Counted from the stretch's first letter, positions 17,910 to 29,128 are shown. The stretch is DNA of 64,000 nt from Streptomyces chattanoogensis (GCF_001294335.1 NZ_LGKG01000013.1:62001-126000), one strand, 5' to 3'. Notes: a model not told the origin generated them from the letters alone. Made by a program: numbers and translations.

Positions 17910-19538
17910 CTACTCGATGACCCGCGGCACCGTGTTCCGTCGCGGAGTCCAGGTCTCCTCGTCCTCGACGAGATAGCTCTGGCGCTCGGCGGTGCGCTCG
18001 CTCCGCTTCCTCGCCGCCGCCCCGTTGGCGCCCGGCGCGCCCATGGCGCCGGCGCCGCGGCCCGCAGGGGACCGTCCGGCCTGGGTGCCACCACGGCTGC
18101 GGTGCAGTCCGGAACCGCCCTGGGCCGTGCCGCCCGCCGCGCCGCCCGGTGCCCCCGCAGCCCCGCCGGGCTTACGGGCCAAGGAGCCGCCCCGGCCGGC
18201 GACGGCGCCCTTGCCCGCCCCAGCGCCGGCCCGGGCGGCACCCGCCGTGCCGGGCATGCCGGGGCTGCCGGCACCCCTCCCCGGGCCGGTACGCGCGCCG
18301 GACGCGGCACCGGGTGTCCCTGCGGCGGAGCGTGCGGCGGAACCCGACGACGGGGCCGGGCCGCCGCCTGGCCTGCCGGGCAGCCCCAACCCGCCCGGTA
18401 CGCCCGGCAGTCCGCCCGCGAAGCCGCTGCCCCCGCTGCCGCCACCGGTGGGCACGGGTCCCCCGCCGTGCCCGGTGTACCCGCCGCCGGGGAGGCCGCG
18501 ATCCGCAACCGATGCGCCGCCCCCGCCCGGGAAGCTGTCGAGTCCGGTGCTCACCGGGGACGTGTGGGGTCCGCCACCGCCTGGGGACCAGCCGGGGCCA
18601 TGGGACGCGCCGGGCGACGCATCCGCCGGCGACCACCCCGGCCCGTGCAACCCGGACGGGCCCCCCAAGGCTCCTTCGGGCACTCCCCCGGAGACCGGAC
18701 CGGTCGGCGGCGTGATTCCACCCGTCAGTCCGCCCTTGGGAATGGACGTATCCCCCGTCGGTCCGCCGGACGGCCGTTGGCCGATGGGTCGCGCGCCCTT
18801 GATGTCCTCGGGCGGCGTCAGCTTGCGAGCCTGCTTCTTGTACGACGTGGCCAGCGTCTCCAGAGCCGCCGCGGTCGCGAGTGCCTGCCGCTGGAATTTA
18901 GGCATCCACAGTCCGGTGCACGGTTCCCCTTGTATCAGGTCGCCGTCGGCGTCCGGGTGATACGTGGCAAGGATCTGTTTGGCGGACAGCCCGCGGGCGA
19001 GGTCCGCCTGTATCGACTTATAGGCGTCGCCAAGCCGTCGATAGCGGTCCTTGCCTACCATTTTGGATATGGCCTCGAGGTCGGGATCATCGAAATTCCC
19101 GTCCTGAATCGCCTTCTCGTACTCGGTGTACGGCCACCCCCACGCCGGCGGGTCCCTGTCAACCTTCGCTGCTTCACCCATGGCGGTCTGCAGCGCCTCG
19201 GCCGCCGCCACCATGGTTTCCGAGACATTCTTGGCGAACGTCCCGCCGCGCGCGATGTCCTCAATAACCTTGGCGGCCTCTTCGGAGAACCTCTCGGCGG
19301 ACTTACCGTGCCAGGTCTCCCGTACCTTCTTCACGGCCGCGGCCAGTCTCCCCTGGACCCCGGCCCCGTCGTCGCCTTCCCCGCCCACCAGTTCGTCGTG
19401 GACGTCCCGCCAGTTCTCCGCGACGGCCCAGACGTTGTCCACTCTGGCCACGTCGATCATCGAGTAGAGATCCGCACTCGACTTCTTGCCGAACGCCGTG
19501 TCCCACGGCTTGAGGCTTCTCTCCTCCGAACCCGACAT
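17910..19538 (-). CDS. WXG100/PPE-like type VII secretion-associated protein with Gly/Pro-rich tail
   Basis: A 542-residue protein. The first 240 residues are helical with an internal WXG-like turn (ETWHGKSAERFSEEAAKVI) and resemble the PPE-like proteins encoded with Streptomyces type VII systems. Residues of about 245-500 are a low-complexity Gly/Pro/Ala linker. The C-terminus is basic and ends with YLVEDEETW followed by RRNTVPRVIE, a conserved tail in this family. The small WXG100 gene lies 57 bases upstream in the same direction, so the two should be co-expressed and possibly form a heterodimer. The secretion ATPase genes are not in this window. Confidence 0.8.
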   Translation of the reverse strand: MSGSEERSLKPWDTAFGKKSSADLYSMIDVARVDNVWAVAENWRDVHDELVGGEGDDGAGVQGRLAAAVKKVRETWHGKSAERFSEEAAKVIEDIARGGTFAKNVSETMVAAAEALQTAMGEAAKVDRDPPAWGWPYTEYEKAIQDGNFDDPDLEAISKMVGKDRYRRLGDAYKSIQADLARGLSAKQILATYHPDADGDLIQGEPCTGLWMPKFQRQALATAAALETLATSYKKQARKLTPPEDIKGARPIGQRPSGGPTGDTSIPKGGLTGGITPPTGPVSGGVPEGALGGPSGLHGPGWSPADASPGASHGPGWSPGGGGPHTSPVSTGLDSFPGGGGASVADRGLPGGGYTGHGGGPVPTGGGSGGSGFAGGLPGVPGGLGLPGRPGGGPAPSSGSAARSAAGTPGAASGARTGPGRGAGSPGMPGTAGAARAGAGAGKGAVAGRGGSLARKPGGAAGAPGGAAGGTAQGGSGLHRSRGGTQAGRSPAGRGAGAMGAPGANGAAARKRSERTAERQSYLVEDEETWTPRRNTVPRVIE

Positions 19539-19595
19539 TCCCTGATCCCCGTCCCCGCTTCGTTCCCTGCCCCGATTTCCGTGCCGCGCCCGCCG

Positions 19596-19904
19596 CTACC
19601 TCACAGCGTTTTCGGCCTCGGCGTCGTCATACGACTCCTTGACCTTCTTGGTCTTCTGCCCGAAGTCATCGATCAGCTTCTCCAGCGGACCGATGACATC
19701 GTGCTTGAGATGGTCAACCATCTTGTCGTGCGCGGCGTACAGCTCCGCCTGCTCGGAGAAACCCGATCCAAGGTCTCCGGGAGCCAGATAGGTGTTGTTC
19801 TCCGCCTTCTGTCTGGGGCCGCCCATATCGCGCAGAATTTCGTTGAGTTCGCGTACGACCTGATCCAGCGCGTCCAGATCGACCCGGTACTCTTCCTTGG
19901 CCAT
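19596..19904 (-). CDS. Small WXG100-type protein
   Basis: A 102-residue all-helical protein. Two long helices (about 5-45 and 55-95) are joined by a turn at PGDLGSGFSEQAELYAAHDKM, which takes the position of the WXG motif although the Trp is replaced. Members form helical hairpin dimers and are substrates or chaperones of type VII secretion. The start at 19904 is set by homology, with upstream in-frame sequence discarded. It is the first gene of a two-gene unit with the 542-residue protein. Confidence 0.82.
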   Translation of the reverse strand: MAKEEYRVDLDALDQVVRELNEILRDMGGPRQKAENNTYLAPGDLGSGFSEQAELYAAHDKMVDHLKHDVIGPLEKLIDDFGQKTKKVKESYDDAEAENAVR

Positions 19905-20059
19905 GGCAGGCCCCCGTTCGACTCCCCGTGACAGTGCAACAGCAACACCCTCGCGCGGGTCGGACACCCCGGGATCCTCCCGCAGCACGATCCCCCTCCC
20001 CCATGCGGCGGAGGCGTCCGCTTGATTCGAGCGCACTCCAAGGCGTTGGCTGGACGACC

Positions 20060-21058
20060 ATGAAGTACACGAAGCTCGGACGCACCGGACTCCAGGTCAG
20101 CCGACTGGTCCTCGGCACCATGAACTTCGGGCCTCAGACGGATGAGGCCGACAGCCACACGATCATGGACGCCGCCCTCGAGGCGGGCATCAACTTCTTC
20201 GACACCGCCAATGTCTACGGCTGGGGCGCCGACAAGGGCCGTACGGAGGAAATCCTCGGCTCCTGGTTCGCCAAGGGCGACGGCCGGCGCGAGAGGACCG
20301 TGCTGGCCACCAAGGTCTACGGCCACATGGGCGCCGACGGCGAATCCGTCTGGCCCAACCACCACAAGCTCTCCGCGCTCAACATCCGGCGCGCGGTCGA
20401 CGCCAGCCTGAAGCGCCTGGGCACGGACTACATCGACCTCTACCAGTTCCACCACGTCGACCGGGACACCCCCTGGGACGAGATCTGGCAGGCCATCGAC
20501 GTCCTCGTCCAGCAGGGCAAGATCCTCTACGCCGGCTCGTCCAACCACGCCGGATGGCATATCGCGCAGGCCAACGAGGCGGCCCGGCGGCGCAGTTCGT
20601 ACGGCCTGGTCAGCGAGCAGTGCCTGTACAACCTCGCCGAGCGGCGCGCGGAGATGGAGGTCATTCCGGCCGCCGAGGCGTACGGGCTCGGGATCATCCC
20701 CTGGTCGCCGCTGCACGGCGGGCTGCTGGGCGGCGCCCTCCGCAAGGAGAGGGAGGGCGGCGGGTCCCGCTCGACATCCGGCCGCGCCGCCGACGCGCTG
20801 ACCGACCCCGCGGTCCGCGCGCAGATCCAGGCGTACGAGGACCTGGCCGACAAGCACGGTCTGCGGCCCGGCGAGGTCGCGCTGGCCTGGCTGCTGACCC
20901 GTCCCGCGGTGACTGGCCCGATCGTCGGCCCGCGCACCACCGAACAGCTCGCCTCCGCGCTGCGCGCCGTCGAGCTCACGCTGCCGCAGGAGCTGCTGAC
21001 GTCCCTCGACGAGATCTTCCCGGGACCCGGCCCCTCGCCGGAGGCGTTCGCCTGGTGA
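20060..21058 (+). CDS. Aldo/keto reductase
   Basis: A 332-residue NADPH-dependent reductase with a TIM barrel. The catalytic Asp-Tyr-Lys-His set can be placed: FFDTANVYGWG (Asp, Tyr), VLATKVYG (Lys) and QFHHVDRDTPWDE (His). The C-terminal NADP-binding IVGPRTTEQLASAL is typical of the YghZ/Kvbeta-like subgroup. The start ATG 20060 gives the family N-terminus MKYTKLGRTGLQVS. It is divergent from the WXG100 pair. The natural substrate is unknown. Confidence 0.93.
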   Translation: MKYTKLGRTGLQVSRLVLGTMNFGPQTDEADSHTIMDAALEAGINFFDTANVYGWGADKGRTEEILGSWFAKGDGRRERTVLATKVYGHMGADGESVWPNHHKLSALNIRRAVDASLKRLGTDYIDLYQFHHVDRDTPWDEIWQAIDVLVQQGKILYAGSSNHAGWHIAQANEAARRRSSYGLVSEQCLYNLAERRAEMEVIPAAEAYGLGIIPWSPLHGGLLGGALRKEREGGGSRSTSGRAADALTDPAVRAQIQAYEDLADKHGLRPGEVALAWLLTRPAVTGPIVGPRTTEQLASALRAVELTLPQELLTSLDEIFPGPGPSPEAFAW

Positions 21059-21152
21059 ACGGACCGGCACCTCGGGAACTCCCGGGGTGCGCGGGGTGCG
21101 CCCGGCGGCCGGCTCGTCCGGCTGCCGGGCGGCGCCGCAGGGCCGGCGCGGG

Positions 21153-21239
21153 TCAGCGCACGGCCGCCGCCACGATCACCACGATGAGCAGCACGGCGAA
21201 AAGCCCGGACATGATCCGGTTACGGGTTTTGGGGTCCAC
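21153..21239 (-). CDS. 28-residue single-helix membrane peptide
   Basis: Reading the minus strand from GTG 21239 gives MDPKTRNRIMSGLFAVLLIV and then a further hydrophobic run ending in AVR before TGA at 21153. It has a short basic N-terminus and one membrane-spanning helix of about 18 residues. A TAGGCT hexamer about seven bases upstream suggests a leaderless transcript. The clean start, helix and stop, and the lack of any other gene in this gap, support a real micro-protein. I recall similar small peptides elsewhere in Streptomyces but cannot verify this here. Confidence 0.65.
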   Translation of the reverse strand: MDPKTRNRIMSGLFAVLLIVVIVAAAVR

Positions 21240-21308
21240 CCGAAAAGCCTAACCGGCCCGGATCCGGGCACCTCGACGGCCCGGCCCCGGCCCGCGGCAG
21301 CCCCGGGG

Positions 21309-21881
21309 TCAGTGGCCGAGCGGCCAGGACGCCAGCTTCTCGTAGTGCGGCTGGCTGCCCGCGACACCCGGCACCGGCGGATGGCTGCGCATCAGCGCCA
21401 GCTCCCGGACGGTCCACGGCGTGCCCTCGAAGCTCTCCATCCCGGCCGCGAAGGGGGCGAGCCGGAGGTGCTGGGTGCGGTTCCGGGCGAGCGTGAGATG
21501 CGGGTGGTACGGGCGGTAGGTGTGGTGCGCCACCATCACACCGGCCCGCCGGCCCCCGGCCTCGGCCGAGTCCGCCAGCTTCCGCATCACGGCCAGCTCG
21601 CCCTCGGCCCCCGCCCACACCACCCGGTCGTCGAACCGCCCGCCGCCCGCGATCCGCAGCTCGTACGGAGCGTGCCGGTGCGCGGCCCGCGCCAGCCGTT
21701 CCTGCAGCTCGGGCAGCAGATCGTCGGCCACCTCCCCGTAGAACGCGAGGGTGAAGTGCCAGCCGTCCCGGCCGGTCCAGCGCAGCCGGTCCGCGCCCGG
21801 CAGCGCCTTCAACTGCGCCACCTCATCGGCCAGTTCGGCGATGGCGGGCGCGGACGGCAGCACGGCGGCGAAGAGTCTCAT
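21309..21881 (-). CDS. thpR: RNA 2',3'-cyclic phosphodiesterase (2'-5' RNA ligase family)
   Basis: A 190-residue 2H phosphoesterase. The two catalytic H-x-T/S-x motifs are HFTL (His42) and HLTL (His128). The N-terminus RLFAAVLPSAPAIAELADEV is typical of ThpR. The family hydrolyses 2',3'-cyclic phosphate ends of RNA and can ligate tRNA halves in vitro. The start is the ATG at 21881. It has no obvious operon partner: the MFS gene lies 196 bases upstream on the same strand, and the gap holds nothing I recognise. Confidence 0.92.
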   Translation of the reverse strand: MRLFAAVLPSAPAIAELADEVAQLKALPGADRLRWTGRDGWHFTLAFYGEVADDLLPELQERLARAAHRHAPYELRIAGGGRFDDRVVWAGAEGELAVMRKLADSAEAGGRRAGVMVAHHTYRPYHPHLTLARNRTQHLRLAPFAAGMESFEGTPWTVRELALMRSHPPVPGVAGSQPHYEKLASWPLGH

Positions 21882-22077
21882 ACCGTCCAGTCTCGCCCAG
21901 CAGGTGATCGCCACGCACGGATTTCGGCGGCGGCGCCCCGGCAGGCACATGCGCCACGGCGTGCGCGTCAGCACCCGGCTTGCGCAGAAGCAGCCAGCCG
22001 GCCTCCACGCGCCCGGCCCGGCGAATGCCGGGACGTACGGCCGCCGCAGCACCGCCCCCCGGCACCCCCTGCGACCG

Positions 22078-23526
22078 TCACACCGTGACCGCGACCCGCT
22101 TCTCCTCGGATTCCGGCGCCCCGGACGTCTCCGGCCCGCCGCGCGCCACGAACGTCACATGCTGCCGTCCCCGCCGCAGGTCTATCTTCAGCCGCAGCCC
22201 GCACACCCGGGCGAGGATCAGGCCGATGACCGCCGCGGCGCCGGCGGAGATCACCCCGCCCATGGCGAAGCCGACCCGGGCGCCGTAGGTGTCGGTGACC
22301 CAGCCGACCAGCGGGGCACCGAGCGGGGTGCCGCCCACGAACACCATCATGAACAGGCTCATCACCCGGCCCCGCATCAGCGGATCGGTGGCCATCTGGA
22401 TGCTGGAGTTGGCGGTGACGTTGATGGTCAGCCCGAAGATGCTCATGGGGACCAGAAGCGCCGCGAAGATCCAGAAGGACGGGGCGAGCGCGGCCATGAT
22501 CTCCAGGGCGCCGAAGATCAGCGCCGCGCCGACCAGCAGCCGCAGCCGGGACGCGGCACGCCGGGCCGCGAGCAGTGCACCGATCAGCGATCCGGCTGCC
22601 AGCAGGCTGTTGAACAGGGCATAGGTGCCGGCACCGGCATGGAAGACGGTGTCGACGAAGGCCGTCAGCCAGATCGGGAAGTTGAAGCCGAAGGTGCCGA
22701 TGAACCCGACCAGGACGATCGGCCAGATCAGCTCGGGGTGCCCGGACACATAGCGCAGCCCCTCCCGTAGCTGTCCCTTGCTGCGCGGGACGGGGGTGAC
22801 CTTGTGGAGCTCGGACGTGCGCATCATCAGCAGCCCGATGACCGGCGCCATGAACGACAGGCCGTTGAAGAGGAAGGCCCAGCCGCTGCCCAGGGCGGTG
22901 ATCAGCACACCGGCGACCGCTGGGCCGACCAGCCGGGCCGACTGGAAGTTGGCGGAGTTGAGGCTGACGGCGTTGCGCAGGTCCTCCTGGCCGACCATCT
23001 CGGAGACGAAGGCCTGCCGGGAGGGGTTGTCGACGACGGTGACCAGGCCGAGCAGGAAGGCGGTCAGATAGACGTGCCAGGCCTGCACATGGCCGCTGAG
23101 GGTGAGGACCGCGAGGGCCAGACCGGTCAGCCCCATCGCGGACTGGGTGACGAGCAGCAGCTTGCGCTTGGCGAAACGGTCGGCGATCACACCGCCGTAG
23201 AGGCCGAAGAGCAGCATCGGCAGGAACTGCAGCGCGCTGGTGATACCGACCGCGGTGGACGAGCCGGTCAGGCTCAGCACCAGCCAGTCCTGGGCTATGC
23301 GCTGCATCCAGGTGCCGGTGTTGGACACCACCTGGCCGGTGGCGAAGAGGCGGTAATTGCGTATGCGGAGCGAACTGAACGTGCCCTGGCGCGGCGTGGC
23401 GGCGGGGCCTGCGGCGACACCCGGGGCGGCTGTGGCGCCAGGGGTGGTCGCGGTCGCGTCGTCGCGGTCCGTGTCGTGGTCGGAGTTCGGTGCGGGGGCG
23501 GAGTGTGCTCCGGATCCCGTACTCAA
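22078..23526 (-). CDS. MFS transporter (TMS/EntS-like exporter)
   Basis: A 482-residue permease with 10-12 membrane segments. The loop motif GGVIADRFAKRKLLL and the segment VDNPSRQAFVSEMVG are typical of the EntS-like/DHA3 group that exports drugs or siderophores. The first 60 residues are a hydrophilic Ala/Thr/Pro tail. I choose TTG 23526 as start because a GAGGAGG ribosome site lies ten bases upstream and no ATG or GTG fits. It starts 28 bases after the MarR gene on the same strand, so the two form an operon controlled by MarR. Confidence 0.9.
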   Translation of the reverse strand: MSTGSGAHSAPAPNSDHDTDRDDATATTPGATAAPGVAAGPAATPRQGTFSSLRIRNYRLFATGQVVSNTGTWMQRIAQDWLVLSLTGSSTAVGITSALQFLPMLLFGLYGGVIADRFAKRKLLLVTQSAMGLTGLALAVLTLSGHVQAWHVYLTAFLLGLVTVVDNPSRQAFVSEMVGQEDLRNAVSLNSANFQSARLVGPAVAGVLITALGSGWAFLFNGLSFMAPVIGLLMMRTSELHKVTPVPRSKGQLREGLRYVSGHPELIWPIVLVGFIGTFGFNFPIWLTAFVDTVFHAGAGTYALFNSLLAAGSLIGALLAARRAASRLRLLVGAALIFGALEIMAALAPSFWIFAALLVPMSIFGLTINVTANSSIQMATDPLMRGRVMSLFMMVFVGGTPLGAPLVGWVTDTYGARVGFAMGGVISAGAAAVIGLILARVCGLRLKIDLRRGRQHVTFVARGGPETSGAPESEEKRVAVTV

Positions 23527-23554
23527 AGTGGGTTCGCCTCCTCGGTCCGGTGTT

Positions 23555-24004
23555 CTACAGCTGTGCGAGTTTCTCCAGTACGGGAGCCGCGGCCCGTACC
23601 TTCGCCCACTCGTCGTCGTCCAGCCCGGAGGCCAGCTCGGCGAGCCAGGCATTGCGCTTACGACGGCTCTCTTCCAGCATGGCCTCGGCCTGCTCCGTCT
23701 GCGTGACGACCTTCTGGCGGCGGTCGTCGGGGTGCGGCTCCAGCCGGACCAGTCCCTTGGCCTCCAGCATCGCCACGATGCGGGTCATCGACGGCGGCTG
23801 TACATGCTCCTTACGGGCCAGCTCCCCCGGCGTGGCATGGCCGCACCGGGCGAGGGTGCCGAGCACCGACATCTCGGTGGGGCTCAGCGACTCGTCGACC
23901 CGCTGGTGCTTGAGGCGGCGGGACAGGCGCATCACGGCTGACCGCAGAGCGTTCACGGCGGCAGCGTCGTCGCCGCTGGACAGTTCCGGCATGGTCGTTA
24001 GCAT
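23555..24004 (-). CDS. MarR-family transcriptional regulator
   Basis: A 149-residue winged-helix regulator. The DNA-binding core reads LSPTEMSVLGTLARCG, TPGELARKEHVQPPSMTRIV and a wing VRLEPHPDDRRQKVV. It is the first gene of an operon with the MFS exporter. A perfect 6-7-6 inverted repeat lies just upstream of the start at 24004, so negative autoregulation with ligand release is the likely mode. An alternative start at 23992 would drop four residues. The inducing ligand is unknown. Confidence 0.93.
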   Translation of the reverse strand: MLTTMPELSSGDDAAAVNALRSAVMRLSRRLKHQRVDESLSPTEMSVLGTLARCGHATPGELARKEHVQPPSMTRIVAMLEAKGLVRLEPHPDDRRQKVVTQTEQAEAMLEESRRKRNAWLAELASGLDDDEWAKVRAAAPVLEKLAQL

Positions 24005-24012
24005 AACTCATT

Positions 24013-24031
24013 ACCTTTTCTAAGTAAAGGT
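24013..24031. promoter_or_regulatory. Putative MarR operator
   Basis: ACCTTT (24013-24018) and AAAGGT (24026-24031) are perfect inverted arms with a 7-base AT-rich spacer, TCTAAGT. The site is only eight bases upstream of the MarR start, in an unusually AT-rich patch, and should overlap the promoter of the marR-MFS operon. Confidence 0.65.
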
Positions 24032-24143
24032 GGGGGTGGGGGTTCCTCTGAACTCGCGAAAGTCGCCCCGTCACTCACCCATATGGGTGAGGACGCAGCC
24101 GAAAGCGGCCCGCCTGACCGGCTCGTAGCGGGACCGTGTCCGT

Positions 24144-24332
24144 ATGGGATCGAGAGTGCTCAGCGTGCGCGTGGACGGGGAGCTGCTGGAGCGCATTCGG
24201 CAGCACGCGGCAAAACGCGGAATGAGCGTCCAGGACTATGTGGTCCGGACGCTCATCCGCGATGACTTCGACGAACGCTTCCAGTCGTCGGTCGACGAGA
24301 CGGAGCGGTTCTACGAGGCGCCGCCGCTGTGA
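24144..24332 (+). CDS. Ribbon-helix-helix protein
   Basis: A 62-residue protein. The strand VLSVRVDGELLERIRQHA and the helices KRGMSVQDYVVRTLIRDDF form a CopG/Arc-type ribbon-helix-helix, followed by an acidic tail ending RFYEAPPL. It could be a small DNA-binding repressor or the antitoxin of a pair, but no toxin-like reading frame is adjacent. It is divergent from the MarR gene and convergent with the purine permease. Confidence 0.8.
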   Translation: MGSRVLSVRVDGELLERIRQHAAKRGMSVQDYVVRTLIRDDFDERFQSSVDETERFYEAPPL

Positions 24333-24348
24333 CGGCCGCGCCGCTCGG

Positions 24349-25821
24349 TCACTTCACACCCAGCGCCTGCTCGATCGGATGCAGCAGGAAGTAGACGAGG
24401 AAGCAGAGGCCGACCGCATCCAGCAGCCACGGGATCTGCCGGAACCGGCCGGTCGCCGTGCGCAGCAGGATGTACGAGAGCACGCCGATGCCGATGCCGT
24501 TGGTGATGCTGTACGTGAACGGCATCGAGATCATCGTCAGGAACGCCGGGATGGCGACGGTGAAGTCGCCCCAGTCGATGTCCTTGATGTTCGAGGCCAG
24601 GATCAGGAAGCCGACGACGAGCAGCGCGGGCGTGGCGGCCTGGGACGGGACGACCGTCGCCAGCGGCGTGAAGATCAGCGCGAGGAGGAAGAGCCCGCCG
24701 GTCATCAGGTTCGCCAGGCCCGTACGGGCGCCCTCGCCGACCCCCGCCGTGGACTCCACGAAGCAGGTGTTGGCCGAGGCGGAGCCCGCGCCGCCGGCCG
24801 CGACCGCGATGCCGTCCACCATCAGGATCCGGCCCATGCCCGGCAGATTGCCCGTCTCGTTGTCCAGCAGTCCGGCCTCCTCGCCGACGCCGATGATGGT
24901 GCCCATCGCGTCGAAGAACCCGGACAGCAGCACCGTGAAGACGAACAGGCAGCCGGTCAGCAGGCCGACTTCCCTGAAGCCGCCGAACAGGCTGATGTGG
25001 CCGATCAGACCGAAGTCCGGCGCACCGATGATCTTCTCCGGAACGTTGGGGACGGCCAGCCCCCAGGCCGCGTCGGGAATGGCGACGACGGCATTGATGA
25101 TGATCGCGACCACCGCCATCGTCACCATGCCGATGAGGATCGCGCCCCTGGTCTTGCGCACGGTCAGGACGAACATCAGCACCAGACCGGCGATGAACAC
25201 CAGCACCGGCCACCCCTGGAGCTGGCCGCCCTGGCCCAGGCCCATCGGGACGGTGGTGTGTGCGGCGTCCGGATTACGGGTCACAAAGCCCGCGTCGACC
25301 AGGCCGACCAGCGAGATGAACAGGCCGATGCCGATGGCGATGGCCCGGCGCAGCCCGTTGGGGATCGCGTCCATCACCCGCTGCCGCAGGCCCGAGGCGA
25401 CCAGGACCATCAGCACCAGACCGGCGAGCACGACCATGCCCATCGCGTCCGGCCAGCTCATCTTGGGGGCGAGCTGGAGCGAGACGACGGCGTTGATGCC
25501 GAGGCCGGCGGCGATGGCGATCGGGACATTGCCCATCAGGCCCATCAGGACGGTGCTCAGTCCGGCCATCAGCGCGGTGGCGGTGACCAGCTGGCCGTTG
25601 TCGAGGTGGTGGCCGAACTTGTCGACTCCGGAGCCGAGGATGATCGGGTTCAGCACGATGATGTAGGCCATCGCGAAGAACGTCGCCAGTCCGCCGCGGA
25701 GTTCGCGGCTCACCGTCGACCCCCGCTCGGAGATCTTGAAGAAACGGTCGAAGCCGTTCTTGGGCGGCTTCGGAGCAGGGTCTTTGAGAGCGTCGACCGG
25801 CGTGGTGGCCGAGGGGGACAT
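24349..25821 (-). CDS. NCS2/AzgA-family purine permease
   Basis: A 490-residue membrane transporter with about 12-14 hydrophobic helices. AYIIVLNPIILG, GLGINAVVSLQLAPKMSW and the substrate-site region GFFDAMGTIIGVGEEAGLL match AzgA-like hypoxanthine/guanine/adenine:proton symporters. The later VESTAGVGEGARTGLANL motif is also typical. The start ATG 25821 follows GAGGTCCC. The leader upstream carries a GGGCCC hairpin and two TTTATTCAT-type direct repeats, which may be regulatory. The DUF2530 gene is divergent, as I recall for other Streptomyces. Confidence 0.93.
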   Translation of the reverse strand: MSPSATTPVDALKDPAPKPPKNGFDRFFKISERGSTVSRELRGGLATFFAMAYIIVLNPIILGSGVDKFGHHLDNGQLVTATALMAGLSTVLMGLMGNVPIAIAAGLGINAVVSLQLAPKMSWPDAMGMVVLAGLVLMVLVASGLRQRVMDAIPNGLRRAIAIGIGLFISLVGLVDAGFVTRNPDAAHTTVPMGLGQGGQLQGWPVLVFIAGLVLMFVLTVRKTRGAILIGMVTMAVVAIIINAVVAIPDAAWGLAVPNVPEKIIGAPDFGLIGHISLFGGFREVGLLTGCLFVFTVLLSGFFDAMGTIIGVGEEAGLLDNETGNLPGMGRILMVDGIAVAAGGAGSASANTCFVESTAGVGEGARTGLANLMTGGLFLLALIFTPLATVVPSQAATPALLVVGFLILASNIKDIDWGDFTVAIPAFLTMISMPFTYSITNGIGIGVLSYILLRTATGRFRQIPWLLDAVGLCFLVYFLLHPIEQALGVK

Positions 25822-25913
25822 GCGGGACCTCAGTCGTACGGGCCTTGGAGCAGGCGTGGGGGCCCAAGGGCCCGGAACACAGACATCAAACACAAGCAAC
25901 CGGATCACCTTGG

Positions 25914-25966
25914 ATGAATAAACGATCCGATCCGGCCGAATCCAGAAAGGTTCAGTATGAATAAAC
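25914..25966. repeat. Direct repeats upstream of the purine permease
   Basis: ATGAATAAAC occurs at 25914-25923 and again at 25957-25966, 43 bp apart, in a clearly AT-rich stretch between the divergent permease and DUF2530 genes. Repeats of this length and AT content are rare in this genome, so a regulator-binding role is plausible. I see no purine riboswitch fold here. Confidence 0.5.
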
Positions 25967-26095
25967 AAGCGGTTGATCGCTATCTCCGCGCGTAGAGCGT
26001 TGCGGCGCCCGGCCCGCCCCCTGCCCCGCACCGCCGGTCCCCGTCCCCTGCGGCCCGCCCCGTGCGCCGTACGCGCTCCCCGTAAGCTGACCCCC

Positions 26096-26371
26096 ATGTG
26101 GAAGAAGTCCGAACTGCGCGAGGCCCCGGCGCCCCTCGAAGGTCCCGTCGTCGGCACGATCACCGGCGGCACCGTCCTCTGGTTCGTGCTCTTCCTCGCC
26201 CAGCTCCCCTTCTACGGCTGGTACGACGACCACGGCCACACCTGGTGGATCTGGACCTGCCTGGCCGGCGGCGGCCTCGGCCTGCTGGGCATCTGGTACG
26301 TCCGCAAGCGCGACGCCGCCATCAAGCGGGACGCCGCCGCCCGGCGCGCCACGGCGGACGACCCCGCCTGA
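26096..26371 (+). CDS. DUF2530 membrane protein
   Basis: A 91-residue protein with two membrane helices (GTVLWFVLFLAQLPFYGWY and WWIWTCLAGGGLGLLGIWYV) and a basic C-terminal tail. It matches DUF2530 across its length. A TAAGCT hexamer (26083-26088) ends seven bases before the transcription start expected at the ATG (26096), so the mRNA is probably leaderless. Its function is unknown. The divergent purine permease is its neighbour. Confidence 0.88.
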   Translation: MWKKSELREAPAPLEGPVVGTITGGTVLWFVLFLAQLPFYGWYDDHGHTWWIWTCLAGGGLGLLGIWYVRKRDAAIKRDAAARRATADDPA

Positions 26372-26447
26372 GACACCGGCCCCGGGCCACCCGCCCGGTT
26401 TCCCCGCCGGCAGGTGAACCGGGCATTCCCCCCGTACCGTCGGTTGC

Positions 26448-28901
<2,454 letters not shown>

Positions 28902-28951
28902 GGGCCCAGGGGAATTGGAGGTTCCGTCCCCCTCCCCTAGGGTGCATGCCC

Positions 28952-29128
28952 ATGACATACACAGCGGGGGACCACCTCAAGTACGAAATCCTGGCCCGGG
29001 GCCACCACCACGGCGGCCACTACGGCGGCGACGGCAGCAGCGGCCCCATGGCATGGTGGATGTGGGTGATCCTCGGCATCGGCGCGATCGCCGTCCTGTG
29101 GAGCTTCGTGAAGAAGTTCACCAACTGA
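28952..29128 (+). CDS. His-rich mini membrane protein, copy 1
   Basis: A 58-residue protein: a polar head with YEILARGHHHGGHYGG, then a single membrane helix WWMWVILGIGAIAVLW and a short basic end VKKF. It is a clear paralogue of the protein at 34822. TAGGGT at 28938-28943 lies where a leaderless transcript would begin at or just before the ATG. An alternative ATG is at 28946. The histidine cluster could bind a metal ion. The function is unknown. It marks the left edge of the toxin island. Confidence 0.75.
   Translation: MTYTAGDHLKYEILARGHHHGGHYGGDGSSGPMAWWMWVILGIGAIAVLWSFVKKFTN

Noticed and set aside
25822..25913. Leader of the purine permease considered as a purine riboswitch
   Set aside because: No conserved aptamer core was found; only a simple GGGCCC hairpin is seen.
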